Position numbers and translations under genes: made by a program | Source of the DNA: Asterias amurensis | Lineage: Eukaryota; Echinodermata; Asteroidea; Forcipulatida; Asteriidae | Direction: 5' to 3' | Assembly (NCBI RefSeq): GCF_032118995.1 | Contig: NC_092656.1 | Span: 18,230,694-18,294,693 of the forward strand | DNA length: 64,000 bases | Notes under the pieces: model-generated | Told to the model about the DNA's origin: nothing | The model's input: only the letters and a program-made list of their open reading frames with translations | Databases searched by the model: none | Part shown: in pieces, positions 1-13,400 of the stretch | How positions within the stretch are numbered: the stretch's first letter is position 1 | Layout of the letters: each line of letters starts with the position of its first letter

Positions 1-238
1 CCAATTTCTTGGCTCTGCTTACCGTAAGCACAGAATCGGCGCTTACGGAAGCAAGGAATTCTGTGCTTACGGCAAGAGTATTTCATGGGTTAGCGGCGAA
101 TTTGGGCTTCTGCGCGTGCGTACTCCACGTTACTAGGCATTCTACGCTTACAAGGCTAGCGCAGAAATTCGGCGCTTGCACGTGGGCGGGGAATCGTGAT
201 CGTAAGCGCAGAATTCGGCGGTAAGCAGAGCCATGAAA
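1..238. mobile_element. MITE-like foldback (GGCTCTGCTTACC family), left edge cut
   Basis: The left end reads CCAATTTCTTGGCTCTGCTT and the right end is its approximate inverted complement (AAGCAGAGCCATGAAATTGG). The interior is full of variants of GTAAGCGCAGAAT. A related copy lies at 27848-28078. Confidence 0.6.
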
Positions 239-541
239 TTGGGCCATGTTATAGGCATACATTAGTTGATGACAATCACGTCTACTTACCACACGACCAA
301 ACCATCCGCAACGACAAAGACTAGTGCAAGAATTGAGATAATGTAACAACATGAATCCCTGGTTAATGGCCAACATGACAGGTCAAATGCCTGAAAACAA
401 GAAAAAGTGTCAGTGACGATAATAAATATAAAAAACAATGCCTATGAAAAAGAGGCACAATTGTACGTAGTGTCAAGATATCAAAATGCATGTCTAGTCT
501 GTGTCAGTGTAAAGAAATCAAATGTTTGGAACGGAGACTTT

Positions 542-670
542 GGCCGTGTCCGAAACGGCGACTTCGGCTACAGCTACGGCTAGATCGCGCGCGTCTGCCT
601 ATTCTTCAACACTGGTAGACGCGCTGATCTAGACGTAGCTGTAGCCGAAGTCGTCGTTTCGGACACGGCC
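542..670. mobile_element. 129-bp near-perfect hairpin element, copy 1
   Basis: The two halves (GGCCGTGTCCGAAACG.../...CGTTTCGGACACGGCC) are inverted complements over almost their full length around a TATTCTTCAACACTGG centre. Near-identical copies lie at 14649-14776 and 42056-42183. Confidence 0.9.
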
Positions 671-866
671 TAAGACTGTGCCAGTGTCGGCAGATCAAAC
701 GACCAGAGACTAAGTCTTCGAAAATGTTACTATTAGCGGTCTCGTCATTTTATTCAATCTCTCCCAACAAAGATTTAAAATAATACTCCACCTAATATAT
801 CAGGTTGCGTTTCATATTGAAAATTATATTGTCAAAGTAAAAACGTTTATATTTTAAATAAGTTAA

Positions 867-1229
867 AGCCATTGGACACTTTCGGTACAGAATTTGTTTT
901 TTAAGTTCACATATTTACAATTAACTTACAGGGTTTACAGAAGGTAATGGTGAAAGACTTCCATTGAAATATTATTCCATGAAATGCTTTACTTTTTGAG
1001 AAAACGTTAAAACTGTCATCAATTCTCGATATCGAGAATTACGGATTTATTTTAAACACATGTCATGGCACGGCGAAACGTGCATAAACTAGGGTGGGTT
1101 TTCTCGTTAATTTCTCCAACTCCGATGACGGATTGAGCCTAAATTTTCACAGGTTTGTTAATTATAGAAGTTGTGATACACGAAGTGTGTGCCTTGGACA
1201 ATACTGTTTACCGAAAGCGTCCAATGGCT
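867..1229. mobile_element. TTAA-flanked MITE, family B, copy 1
   Basis: Terminal inverted repeats begin AGCCATTGGACACTTTC, with TTAA on both sides. The centre is a short palindrome (TTCTCGATATCGAGAA). Other copies are listed separately. The TTAA flanks suggest piggyBac-type mobilisation. Confidence 0.85.
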
Positions 1230-1425
1230 TTAACAGTGGCTGAAAGACGTACACAATTTAGTCTCTTTACTTATTTCACAAGTTATTGCCTCATCGGAAA
1301 TTATCGTACACCATAAAATAATCACTAATACCGAAAACTTCACGTTTACTTCCACGCCATACTGACGAATCTCCACATTTGAATTAGAGATTGTCATCAG
1401 TTTTCTTGGCTCTTTCGTACCTTAC

Positions 1426-4400
1426 CAGCAAGCAGTCCACACAGACCAATCACAAAGAGAACATTGAAGACAGCTGAGCCCAAGATGGTCCCAACTCCAA
1501 TATCTCCTTTACTGATAAACACACCTGATCGATAAAAACATCGATTAATTATCGAAAAATATAAACAATTGTAATTTTAAAATTTGTGTTGAGCAAAAAA
1601 CGTGCTAAACACTGACAAAATAGTGTTAAGCAGAAACAGCTAATCAGCTAAAATTCCATAATGTTTTAATATCATTGATTGGTGCCACACTCACGTTTTG
1701 CATTACAACGAAGCTTTGTGTAATTAATTATTCAGATGAATATAAATCATTGACTATGTCTTCGTAATATAATTTAATGCACAACCAGTTTATGTTGATA
1801 CTGGAACAAGGCTGTTCGGGTTAAAATTGTTATCTTAAGATACGTCATAAGATATTTCTTGAAGTGTCTTACCAATGACAGATGTAAATAGCTCTGGGGC
1901 TGATCCTCCAATAGCCATAAAAGTTGCTCCCGCGACATCCTCGGATAGATTAAGAACTAAGAAATAAAACAATCAAAGTGGAATGATAAAAAAAGGTAAA
2001 CAAAGGTGGCAATATTGACAACTAAAGGACTAGTCGACAAATTATATTGATTGAAAATGTTTAATTATAATGCGGTGTAATGTTCACTATGGCGTACATT
2101 CTATTACTATAGAGATATCCGTAGAGATATGTATTAAATATATGTATATATATCTTTTGATATTATCTCAACGGGAATTGTTTACTTTGTACGTACAATA
2201 AGTGCGATATCTCTCTTAGATTAAAATGTCAACATCCATAGTTCACACCTTACCACACAGAGTGGAGGTCGCGCAGTAACAATAATCCATCATCTATATG
2301 CTTGAAACCTACCTGAACATATGATTTCCAATGCAGGCATGAAGTAACTGTCACATACAATTGCAAGTGCGCCAAAAATATAAACGACTGCAATAACGTT
2401 TATAGACAAGGCGCCTCGACGAAGTGAGTCTACGCTGAATAATCCGGAGGGAAAGTTGTCAATAGAAGGTGTTGTACAATTGTCTATCAACTCCAAACTG
2501 TCATCTGTTACTGTTGGAGATGTAGATCCTATGAAAAAGATAATAACAATAGAGAAATAGACAATTTCAAGATTTTAGTAAATTACAAACAATGCAGTTT
2601 TTGGATTAATTGGATGTTTATACACAATTCTCAGTGTCAGTAATGATTGCGCTATATACACCCACTCACATACTATGTATTTTCAGTGCAGGTGTTTTTC
2701 ATGTGGCAGTATATCGTTGAGGTATCACGTTTTGAAACCTATCTCTTGCTCTATCATCACTCTACTATTAAATACTTCATATGACCGGTCATTCCGGCGC
2801 TTGACTCAGTTACAGCAGACATAACTAAATATTTTAAGTATGGATTTGCACCGTCGTTGATCAACACTAGAAGCAAACTAGAATTCCCCTCGAGCCACGA
2901 TTCGAGGCGAGGGACATGTTTGGACTAATTCACAAACTCATCATAATCTAGGGGCCTATGTATATACTCGTCTTCAGCAACAATATTATGCATTTATCTT
3001 TGAGACAGATGTTCCTCCTGGAGGATGGAGCCATCTTTATGTTCATCTCGTGTCTGAACGCAGACTAAGATCACCCGGGAAAAAAAAACAGTTTATATAG
3101 GTCTACCTCTACTAAATCTGTTTCCTTTAAAGAAAAATTTATATAGGGATCCAACAGCACAATCAGTGTTTTTCGGCCCGATGAAATTGACTTCTTGACT
3201 TATTAATGCGAAAAGGACTTTTACAGGACAGCTTCTCCTTTACTCATAAATGACGAGCCCGTTATTGCTACAGACAATTACAGAACCTTTTCTAATCTTT
3301 GAGTACATCTCATGTCATGATAATCAATCATGAAATGTCATTTACAAATTAAGTGTATTCGTTTTTATTCCTATTTTATTCAGACGTTGTACTGACATGA
3401 CGAGCTGACATGTCTGTCATGTCGATTTCCCTATGATCGCCTCCAGGTATATATACCCAACTCTTCAATCCATTAATTCAGCAATGATTGATGGATCAGA
3501 CAAGATTTTATTTTCTACATGCAATTTGCAAATAAATTGCATTGACCTTTGTATAGATATTTTATTCCCATGGAAATCAACGTAGACATTTAATATCAGT
3601 GCAGAAAACTCAACTATGATGAAATGTACATCTCGTTGTGCGTCTTTTTATAGTTCATGATATCGGGACAATGTTGGTGAAAAAAAACAAATAGTTTGTG
3701 ACAAGCTTTGTTAGGTGTTCGGGCCAACAGCCCGGAACACCTCTTATTTTTGTTCGTTTTTTTTTTCTTTTTAGGTGTTCGGGCCAACAGCCCGGAACAC
3801 CTCTTATTTTTGTTCGTTTTTTTTTCTTTTTAGGTGTTCAGGCCAACAGCCCGGAACACCTCTTATTTTTGTTCGTTTTTTTTCTTTTTAGGTGTTCGGG
3901 CCAACAGCCCGGAACACCTCTTATTTTTGTTTGTTTTCTTCTTTTTTTTCTTTTTAGGTGTTCGGGCCAACAGCCCGGAACACCTCTTATTTTTGTTCGT
4001 TTTTTTTTTTCTTTTTAGGTGTTCGTGCCAACAGCCCGGAACACCTCTTATTTTTGTTGTTTTTTTTTCTTTTTAGGTGTTCGGGCCAACAGCCCGGAAC
4101 ACCTCTTATTTTTAGGTGTTCGGGCAACAGCCCGAACAACTCTTTGATTTTGTTCGGTTTTTTTTTTAGGTTTTTTTTAGGTGTTCGGGCAACAGCCTGG
4201 AACACCTCTTATTTTTGTTCGTTTTTTTTTTTCTTTTTAGGTGTTCGGGCCAACAACCCGGAACACCTCTTATTTTTGTTCGTTTTTTTTTTCTTTTTAG
4301 GTGTTCGGGCCAACAGCCCGTTACACCTCTTATTTTTGTTCGTTTTTTTTTTCTTTTTAGGTGTTCGGGCCAAAAGCCCGGAACACCTCTTATTTTTGTT

Positions 4401-7400
4401 CGTTTTTTTTCTTTTTAGGTGTTCGGGCCAATAGCCCGGAACACCTCTTATTTTTGTTCGTTTTTTTTTTTCTTTTTAGGTGTTCGAGCCAACAGCCCGG
4501 AACACCTCTTATTTTTAGGTGTTTTTTTTTCTTTTTAGGTGTTCGGGCCAACAGCCCGGAACACCTCTTATTTTTGTTCGTTTTTTTTTTTTCCTTTTTA
4601 GATGTTCGGGCCAACAGCCCGGAACACCTCTTATTTTTGTTCGTTTTTTTTTTTCTTTTTAGGTGTTCGGGCCAACAGCCCGGAACACCTCTTATTTTTG
4701 TTCGTTTTTTTTTCTTTTTAGGTGTTCGGGCCAACAGCCCGGAACACCTCTTATTTTTAGGTGTTCAGGCAACAGCCCGAACAAATCTTTGATTTTGTTC
4801 GGGTTTTTTTTTTGTTTTTTTTTTAGGTGTTCGGGCAACAGCCCGAACAACTCTTTGTTATTGTTCGTTATTTTAGGTGTTCGGGCAACAGCCCGAACAA
4901 CTCTTTGTTATTGTTCGTTTTTGTTTTTTTTAGTTTTTCGTCTTCTTCTCAGAGTCGATTGTCCGCAAGGTAAAGCAAAGTTGCGAAGGTTGCATAGAGT
5001 TGAAACTTTGGATGCAGGTAGACAACGACCAGTAGATTATTCTAAAGTTGTTACGTCACGATGACGTCATCAGTTGACGAGATACACTAATTCAAAGTTT
5101 ATTATTTCAAAAAATTATAACTTTTGATCTACATGAGGGATTTTTACAATCAATACATCATCGGAAAGGGCATTAAAAACTCCGATTTTGTCTTCCGGCT
5201 CAAAAGAGAGGTTGAACATTTCAAAATTCATGTATAAAGAACTACAAAATTCCCCGATTGGTTGCGCGTAAAAGTTTTACAATTACATGTACATGTACTT
5301 TGTCACCACGTGTAAGCATGCGGTGCATTGCGGTCACCACGTGTAAGTATGCGGTGCATTGAGGAGCATAGTCACGCTCTGCACCACGTGTTGATCGTTT
5401 TAGTCTGCGTTCGAGGCGTTCTCAACATAATGTCAGTTTTTTTCAAAAGTAATTCATTAGTTTTATCTACGACCATACTGCGTTGATAACACCGGTTCTC
5501 GTCCGGTCACTGAAGTTACGCAAAATCGGGCTCAGTCAGTATTTGGATGGGAACCACTTGGCGACGGAAATTTGTATTGATTATTTTTGTATTTAATTTT
5601 TTTTCTTCCTATAAATAGCTTCGTTTTAGTCTGTTTCAAGGCGTTTTCAACAAAGATTTCCCTCCCGGTTAGTTAGTCTCTTCTCCAGTCGTCATTATGC
5701 ATAAGCTCCTAATATCCTCAACCACACAAGCTGTTTTGACAATCTATACATCATATGAAAGGGCTTTATGTACGTAGTCTGTTTTCAAGGTGTTTTCAAC
5801 AAACATTTCCCCTTTGGTTAGTTAGTCTCTTCTCCAGTCGTCATTATGCATAAGTTCCTATGTCCTCAACCACAAAAGCTTTTTTGACAAACTATACATC
5901 ATATGAGAGGGCTTACGTACGTAGTCTGTTTTCAAGGCGTTTTCAACAAACATTTCCCTTCTGGTTAGTTAGTCTCTTCTCCAGTCGCCGTTATTCATCA
6001 GTTCACGTTTCCTCAATAAAAATTTTTTTTTACAATCAATACATCATATGAAAGGGCCTCACGTATTCCACAAAAATTGGTATGTTGGTGACCTTCTGTT
6101 GACTTTTTGACCTTTTTAAACTTGAAGAGCCTGTAACATGCTTTGAAAAGGCATTATTTAAAGGCTTTTAAGTTGAAATATACACTTTTTGATGCTTTTT
6201 CCATAAAATTATTACACATCGAGAAAACTGTTTGGTTTTGAGTTCTTTGTAATTTGACGTGCTATTAACAATACTTGTTTCGTTTATTCAAACAATGACC
6301 CAACAATAGCCGAACACCTAGTGTTTGTTTCTACAAACAATATATCTAGTTTTTTTTTTTTTAGTTTTTCTTCTTCCTCTCAGAGTCGATTGTCCGCAAG
6401 TAAAACCATAGATGCGAAGCTTGCATTAAGTTGAAACTTTGCACACAGGTAGACAATAACCAGTAGATGATGCACAAGTTGTTACGTCATGATGACGTCA
6501 TCAGTTGACGAGATACACTAATTCAAAGTTTATTATTTCGAAAAATCATAACTTTTGATGTACATGAGGGATTTTTACAACCGTCTTCCGGCTCAAAAGA
6601 GAGGTTGAAAATTTCAAAATTCATGTAGAAAGAACTACAAAATTCCCCCATTGATTGCGCGTAAAGATTTTACAATTACATATACATGTACTTTGTCGCC
6701 ACGTGTAAGCATGCGGTGCATTGCGGTCACCAGGTGTAAGTATGCGGTGTAATCAGTCGTCATTATGCATAAGTTCATATGTCCTCAAACACAAAAGCTA
6801 TTTTTACAACCTATACTGTACATCATATGAAAGGGCTTTACGTACGTAGTCTGTTTTCAAGGCGTTTTCAAAAAACATTTCCCTTCCGGTTAGTTAGTCT
6901 TTCCTCTAGTCGTCATTATTCATCAGTTCACATTTCCTCAACCACAAAAGCTATTTTGACAATCTTATACATCATATGAAAGGGTACTTACGTACTTCAC
7001 AAAAATGGGTATGTTAGTGACCTTCTCTTGACCTTTTGACTTTTTTAAACCGGATGTGTCTGTACAATGTTTTGAAAAGGCACTATTTTGAAGCTTTTAG
7101 GTTGAAATGTACACTTTTTGATGCTTTACCATAAAACTATTTCAAATCGAGAAAACTGTTTGGTTTTAAATACTTTGCAATTTGACGAGCTATCAACAAC
7201 ACTTTTTTCATTGATTCAAACACTGACCCAACAATAGCCCAACACCTAGTGTTTGTTTCTACAAACACTATATCTAGTTGTTCGTTTTTTTTCTTTTTCT
7301 TCATACTTCGTCTTCTTCTTCTTCTCAGCGTCCCTTGTCCGCTAACAAAAGCGCCTTTCCAAAACTCGTATGAACTTGAAACTTCACACATAGTTAGCGA

Positions 7401-10400
7401 ATTTTCAAAGTTTATTAATTCAAAAAATCATAACTTTTGATCTATATGAGGGATTCTTACAATCAAAACATCATCGGCATCGTCTTTGGAAACTCCATAA
7501 GCGCCCCACAGACATGACCCTGATGTTGTCTTCCGGCTCAAAAGAGAGGTTGAAAATTTCAAAATTCACGTCTAAAGAACAACATAAATCCCCATTGGTA
7601 TGTGCATAAACATTGCACGTAGGCATACACACAACGTGTAGTGTATTAGCGGTGCAGCAGAGTCACGCTCCAGTGATCATCCATAGAGCGCGAAAAAGCT
7701 TCATGAAGAATAGTCTTCGTTCAAGGCGGTTAAAACATACATGCCCCTTACAGTCTTTTCTACAGTCGTCAATATTTCCTAAGTTCATATAACCTAAACT
7801 ACATAAGCTATTTTGACAATCTATACATTATATGAAAGGGCTTTACGTACTTTACAGAAATGGATATGTTGGTGAACTTTCGTTGACCTTTTGATCTGTT
7901 TAAACCGGAAGTGACTGTGAAATGATTTGAAAGGGCGTTGTTTATTGCCTTTTAGGTTGAAAAATACATCCTTTGATGCTTTACCATCACAGCATACAAG
8001 TCTGGCAAAGGTCTGGTTTAAAACAAATATTACCGATGACGTAACCAAACATACACTTTTACTAGATGACGTAATCATGTTGTTTTGACAGTTTTTGCAA
8101 TTTGAATCATTTATTACAAATCTTGAGAACAAAGCAAGGTGTAATATTTGTTTTTTAATCCAGGCTTTTACTCCCGGAAACCGAACACCTTGAGTTTGTT
8201 CACAAACTCTCAATCTCTAGTTCTTCATACTTCTTCTTCTTCTTCTTCTTCTTATCAGCGTCCCTTGTCCGCTAACAAAAGCGCCTTTCCAAAACTCGTA
8301 TGAACTTGAAACTTCACACATAGTTGGCGATTTATTAGGAGAAGAAACCGTGTGAGTTACGTCATGATGACGTCATCAATTCTTGAGTTATGAATATTCA
8401 AAGTTTATTAATTCAAAAAATCATAACTTTTGATCTACATGAGGGATTCTTACAATCGAAACATCATCGGAATCGTCATTGAAAACTCCGTAAACGCCCC
8501 ACAGACATGACCCCATTTTGATGTTGTCTTCCGGCTCAAAGGAGAGGTTGAAAATTTCAAAATTCACGTCTAAAGAACAACGTAAATCCCCATTGGTATG
8601 TGCATAAACATTGCACGTAGGCATACACACAACGTGTAGTGTATTAGCGGTGCAGCAGAGTCACGCTCCAGTGATCATCCATAGAGCGCGAAAAAGCTTC
8701 ATGAAGAATAGTCTTCGTTCAAGGCGGTTAAAACATACATGCCCCTTACAGTCTTTTCTACAGTCGTCAATATTTCCTAAGTTCATATAACCTAAACTAC
8801 ATAAGCTATTTTGACAATCTATACATTATATGAAAGGGCGTTACATACTTTACAGAAATGGATATGTTGGTGAACTTTCGTTGACCTTTTGACCTGTTTA
8901 AACCGGATGTGACTGTGAAATGATTTGAAAGGGCGTTGTTTATTGCCTTTTAGGTTGAAATATACATCCTTTGATGCTTTACCATCACAGCATACAAGTC
9001 TGGCAAAGGTCTGGTTTAAAACAAATATTACCGATGACGTCACCAAACATACACTTTTACTAGATGACGTAATCATGTTGTTTTGACAGTTTTTGCAATT
9101 TGAATCATTTATTACAAATCTTGAGAACAAAGCAAGGTGTAATATTTGTTTTTTAATCCAGGCTTTTACTCCCGAAAACCGAACACCTTGAGTTTGTTCA
9201 CAAACTCTCAATCTCTAGTTTAAATTTACTACCGTTTATTTCACTGAATAGTCTGACTGTCAGGAGCTTCTATTTGAAGTACTTACTATTATTTTCTATA
9301 AAGCACTTTTAAAGCCCCCTGGTTTTGATGGTCACAATACACTCAACCCTCTGGTTAATACAAGCAACTGCCGTTTACCACAAGTACGTTGGTCGTCAAA
9401 GCATACTGTATCAAGTCTCTTCCTAAAGTGTGGTCAGATTTAGTTGCAGGTATAATAAATAAATGAATACATTTTATGTGTTCGGGGCCGCCTGGCAAAT
9501 ACACGCATTCCTTACTGCCATTACTTTACATCATGAGGCAAAACAGCTTTAGAGTACCCAATGAGAACAGTATTTGCATCAGCATTAAAGGCGGTGGACA
9601 CTGTTGGTAATTGTCAAAGACTAGCCCTCACAGTTGGTGTATCTTAACATATGCATAAAATAACAAACCTGTGAAAATTTGAGCTCAATCGGTCATCGAA
9701 CTTGCGAGATAATAATGAAAGAAAAAAACACCCTAGTCACACGAAGTTGTGTGTGTTTAGATGGTTGATTTCGAGACCTCAAGTTTTAAATCTGAGGTCT
9801 CGAAATCAAATTCGTGGAAAATTACTTATTTCTCGAAAACTATGGCACTTCAGAGGGAGCCGTTACTCACAATGTTTTATACCATCAACCTCTCCTCATT
9901 ACTCGTCACCGAGAAAGGTTTTATGCTAATAATTATTTTGAGTAATTACCAATAGTGTCCACTGCCTTTAACACATGACACTAAGCTATTTCTAGGTGGC
10001 AACGGTTGCCAAGGAAACGCTTCAATTAAGAATGCTTCATTGGATGCATAAATATCACGGTCATAAGATACGATCGTAATATTCCTGATGTTTGAAGTGT
10101 CCCTGATCATAAAATCAGACAATTTCAAGACTCCATTTAGCAAGACTGTCTACCTGAATGAGTCAGTTCATTAAGTCTACAGTACTTGTATGCATTCTGG
10201 GTATAGGTCTACTATGAATATGTTATCAAATGGAAATGCATTGCGACGATCAATTGACACAACAACCTTTTCTTCTCTCAGAATTTGGTTTATTTCTTAT
10301 TTCTTAGATGCGTGTCTTCAATGTGTTGCAGAGAGACAGATACAAAAATAGGATTCTAAGCATGATTTGTTTTCTTAGGAAACAGACTGTAAAACATTTC

Positions 10401-13400
10401 AATTAGTGCATATCGGCAAACAATTCCCTACCACCCGTAACATCTGATTATTGTTTGTTTAAGCATAAATTAAATGCTCATAAATAAATTTTGTCCTGCA
10501 GCTATAGAATTAGCATATTAACGTTTTGTTTTGGTTCAGTGCAATTTGTTTCGTACTTTTGGTTCCCTTTAAAGTTGATTTCATGATTAAGTAAAATGCT
10601 TGATACAAAAAGTAAATTAATCGGGAATACATATTACTTCTGTGAACATCAACTAACGGAACTATTTGGCTAATGTATGCCGTATGATAATGCTTAAAAT
10701 AAAAACAAGTTAGTATTTAATACGACATTAAAGCCATTGGACACTTTCGGTAAACAGTATTGTCCAAGGCCCACACTTCGTGTATCACAACTTATAAACT
10801 TGTGAAAATTTAGGCTCAATAACATTGGTCATCGGAGTCGGGAGAAAATAACGGGAAAACCCACCCTTGTTTCCGCACGTTTCGCCGTGTCATGGCATGT
10901 GTTTAAAATAAATCCGTAAGTCTCGATATCGAGAATTGATGTTTTAATGTTTTCTCAAAGTCTTTCACCATTACCTTCTGTAAACCCTGTAAGTTATTTG
11001 TAAATCTGTGACCTTTTAATTTTTGTTCTGTTCCGAAATATAATAAAACGTATTGTCAATTATCCTGACATCTTGTACAATAAAATAATATGTGGTATTC
11101 AATAATTTAAAGGCAGTGGACACTATTGGTAATTACTCAAAATAATAATTATCATAAAACCTCACTTGGTAACGAGTAATGGGGAGAGGTTGATAGTATA
11201 AAACATTGTGAGAAACGGCTCCCTCTGAAGTGACGTAGTTTTCGAGAAAGAAGTAATTTTCCACGAATTTGATTTCGAGACCTCAAGTTTAGAATTTGAG
11301 GTCTCGAAATCAAGCATCTGAAAGCACACAACTTGGTGTGACAAGGGTGTTTTTTTCTTTCATAGTTATCTCGCAACTCCGATGACCAATCGAGCTCAAA
11401 TTTTCACAGGTTTGTTATTTTATGTATATGTTGAGATACACCAAGTGAGAAGACTGGATTTTGACAATTACCAATAGTGCCCACTGCCTTTAAATATTGA
11501 ATAGTGTATAGATATTTCACCACGGTTAGCATCAGATAGATTCATTTTGGTCACAGCTGGTCTGTTTGTACAATCTCTTTGCAGTTTTAAATTGTGCATA
11601 CTCCTATTGTATATTTGATACCTTTCCATTGTATATTGTTAATTTCTTTAATTGCTTATCATTGTTCGCTTGATTTTGAACTTATTTTTACATCTAGTTG
11701 TTTTTGCTGATTATCTAAATTTTTAATGTTTCTCTGTATTAGCGCCATGACATGGAGCATTGTTTTCGATGGATATGGCGCTATATAAATTTTTACTATT
11801 ATTATTATTATATTATTATTCATTTAGATTGGGAATTTTGTTGGCATTCTGTTTTTATCCGAATAGTAGTATGTAGCGTCGATGTTTCATTGTTCAAGTG
11901 AATTTTGTGGGTCATCTTTATACTTTGGAAATAAAGTAACATTTCTTTATAGTGTCTTATTTTTCGATGTCCTGTTGGGTGTTCAGATAAAGCAAGAACA
12001 ATTATTACTTTGTACTTGACTCATTCTTTGTTTAAATCTCCTTCTTCACATTGTTTAAGTAATCAAATTACTGATGTGCATTTTGAAAGCAATTTGGAAC
12101 GTTCAAAGCATCATAAAAATATTGCTTGTGGTTTCATACCCGCTTGTTGTTCCAATAAGTCAATTATTGAGAATAGTCCATTTAAACCACATGACTACCC
12201 TGAATAAGCAGGAGGAAAGTCAGACATAATCTATGCACAATGCCCACGTAATTTTACCATATTTCTTAGCGTAAAAATGTGTGTGTCAGAATATGGTTAA
12301 AGGAACACGTTGCCTTGGATCGGTCGAGTTGGTCTTTGAAAAGCGTTCTGTAACCGTTTATTGTAAAATGTATATGGTTAGAAAGATATTGTAAAAGTAA
12401 AATACAATGATCTACACAAATATGCCTCGAAATTGCGTGTTTTTTTTTTACCCTGTCGACTAACACGGTCGGCCATTAATATGGGAGTCAAAATTTTGAC
12501 TCTCATAAATGGCCGACCGTGATAGTTCGCGACGTAAAAGGAAAACCGTGCAATTTCGAGTGATACTTGTGTGGATCATTATATTCTACTTTTAAAACAT
12601 CTTTCTAACCATGTGCATTTCATAACAAACGGTTTCAAACGCTTTTAATAGACCAACTCGTCCGATCCAAGGCAACGTGTTCCTTTAATGGTTATCGTCA
12701 ACGTATGATAACCGTGTTTTACCGAAACCGTTATTTTTATCAGATGCAAAATGCAATAATCATTATGTTCATGCTGACTGATAACACGAATAAGAGTATT
12801 GGGTTAAGTCACTGGCATTAGAACTTCACAGCGTCTTCAATAGCTTCATTAACAATGTATCAACCGATGTGTATATAGTCGCGTGCAGTGACATGGTGAG
12901 AACAAGGTTGTAGCTAGGGCAAATTGGATGCCGGCTAATTTTGTCGAGAGCATGGTCGAGAGGGTGGGTATATGGGGGCAGTGTAGAGTGCCTCACAACC
13001 CGGTGGGATCAAGGGGCGTCTTTGGAAGCTGAAGGGTTCCCAGGCTCTCTCTTGCCCATCGTGCCTTTGACATAGTCATTGTCAGAGGAAAAAACATGTC
13101 CAGTGAGTGAGAATGTCAAATAGAAAAGAGAGGAGTTAAAGACACTGGACACCTTTGGTAATATGGTCAAAGACCAGTATTCTCACTTGGTGAATAACAA
13201 ATCTGTGAAAATTTGTACATAATTATTGTTCATAGAAGTTGCAACAGAATAATGACAGAAAAAATACCATTAAATGTTGCACAATGTGTGTGCTTTCATG
13301 CAGATGCCTAAAAACAAATCAAACGACTTTGTGGTCATTCGTTATTGTGTTGGGAATTATTTGTATTATAAGCTACCTTTATCAAGCCCGATGTTCCCAA

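Noticed and set aside
3698..5064. Several open frames on both strands with [21 protein letters not shown] products
   Set aside because: They are translated minisatellite; the frame shifts from unit to unit and the period is the DNA repeat, not a protein repeat under selection.
7821..9211. Pair of 130-codon minus-strand frames at 7821 and 8819
   Set aside because: They are the same Helitron-like DNA in two tandem copies and start on non-ATG codons; no recognisable protein.
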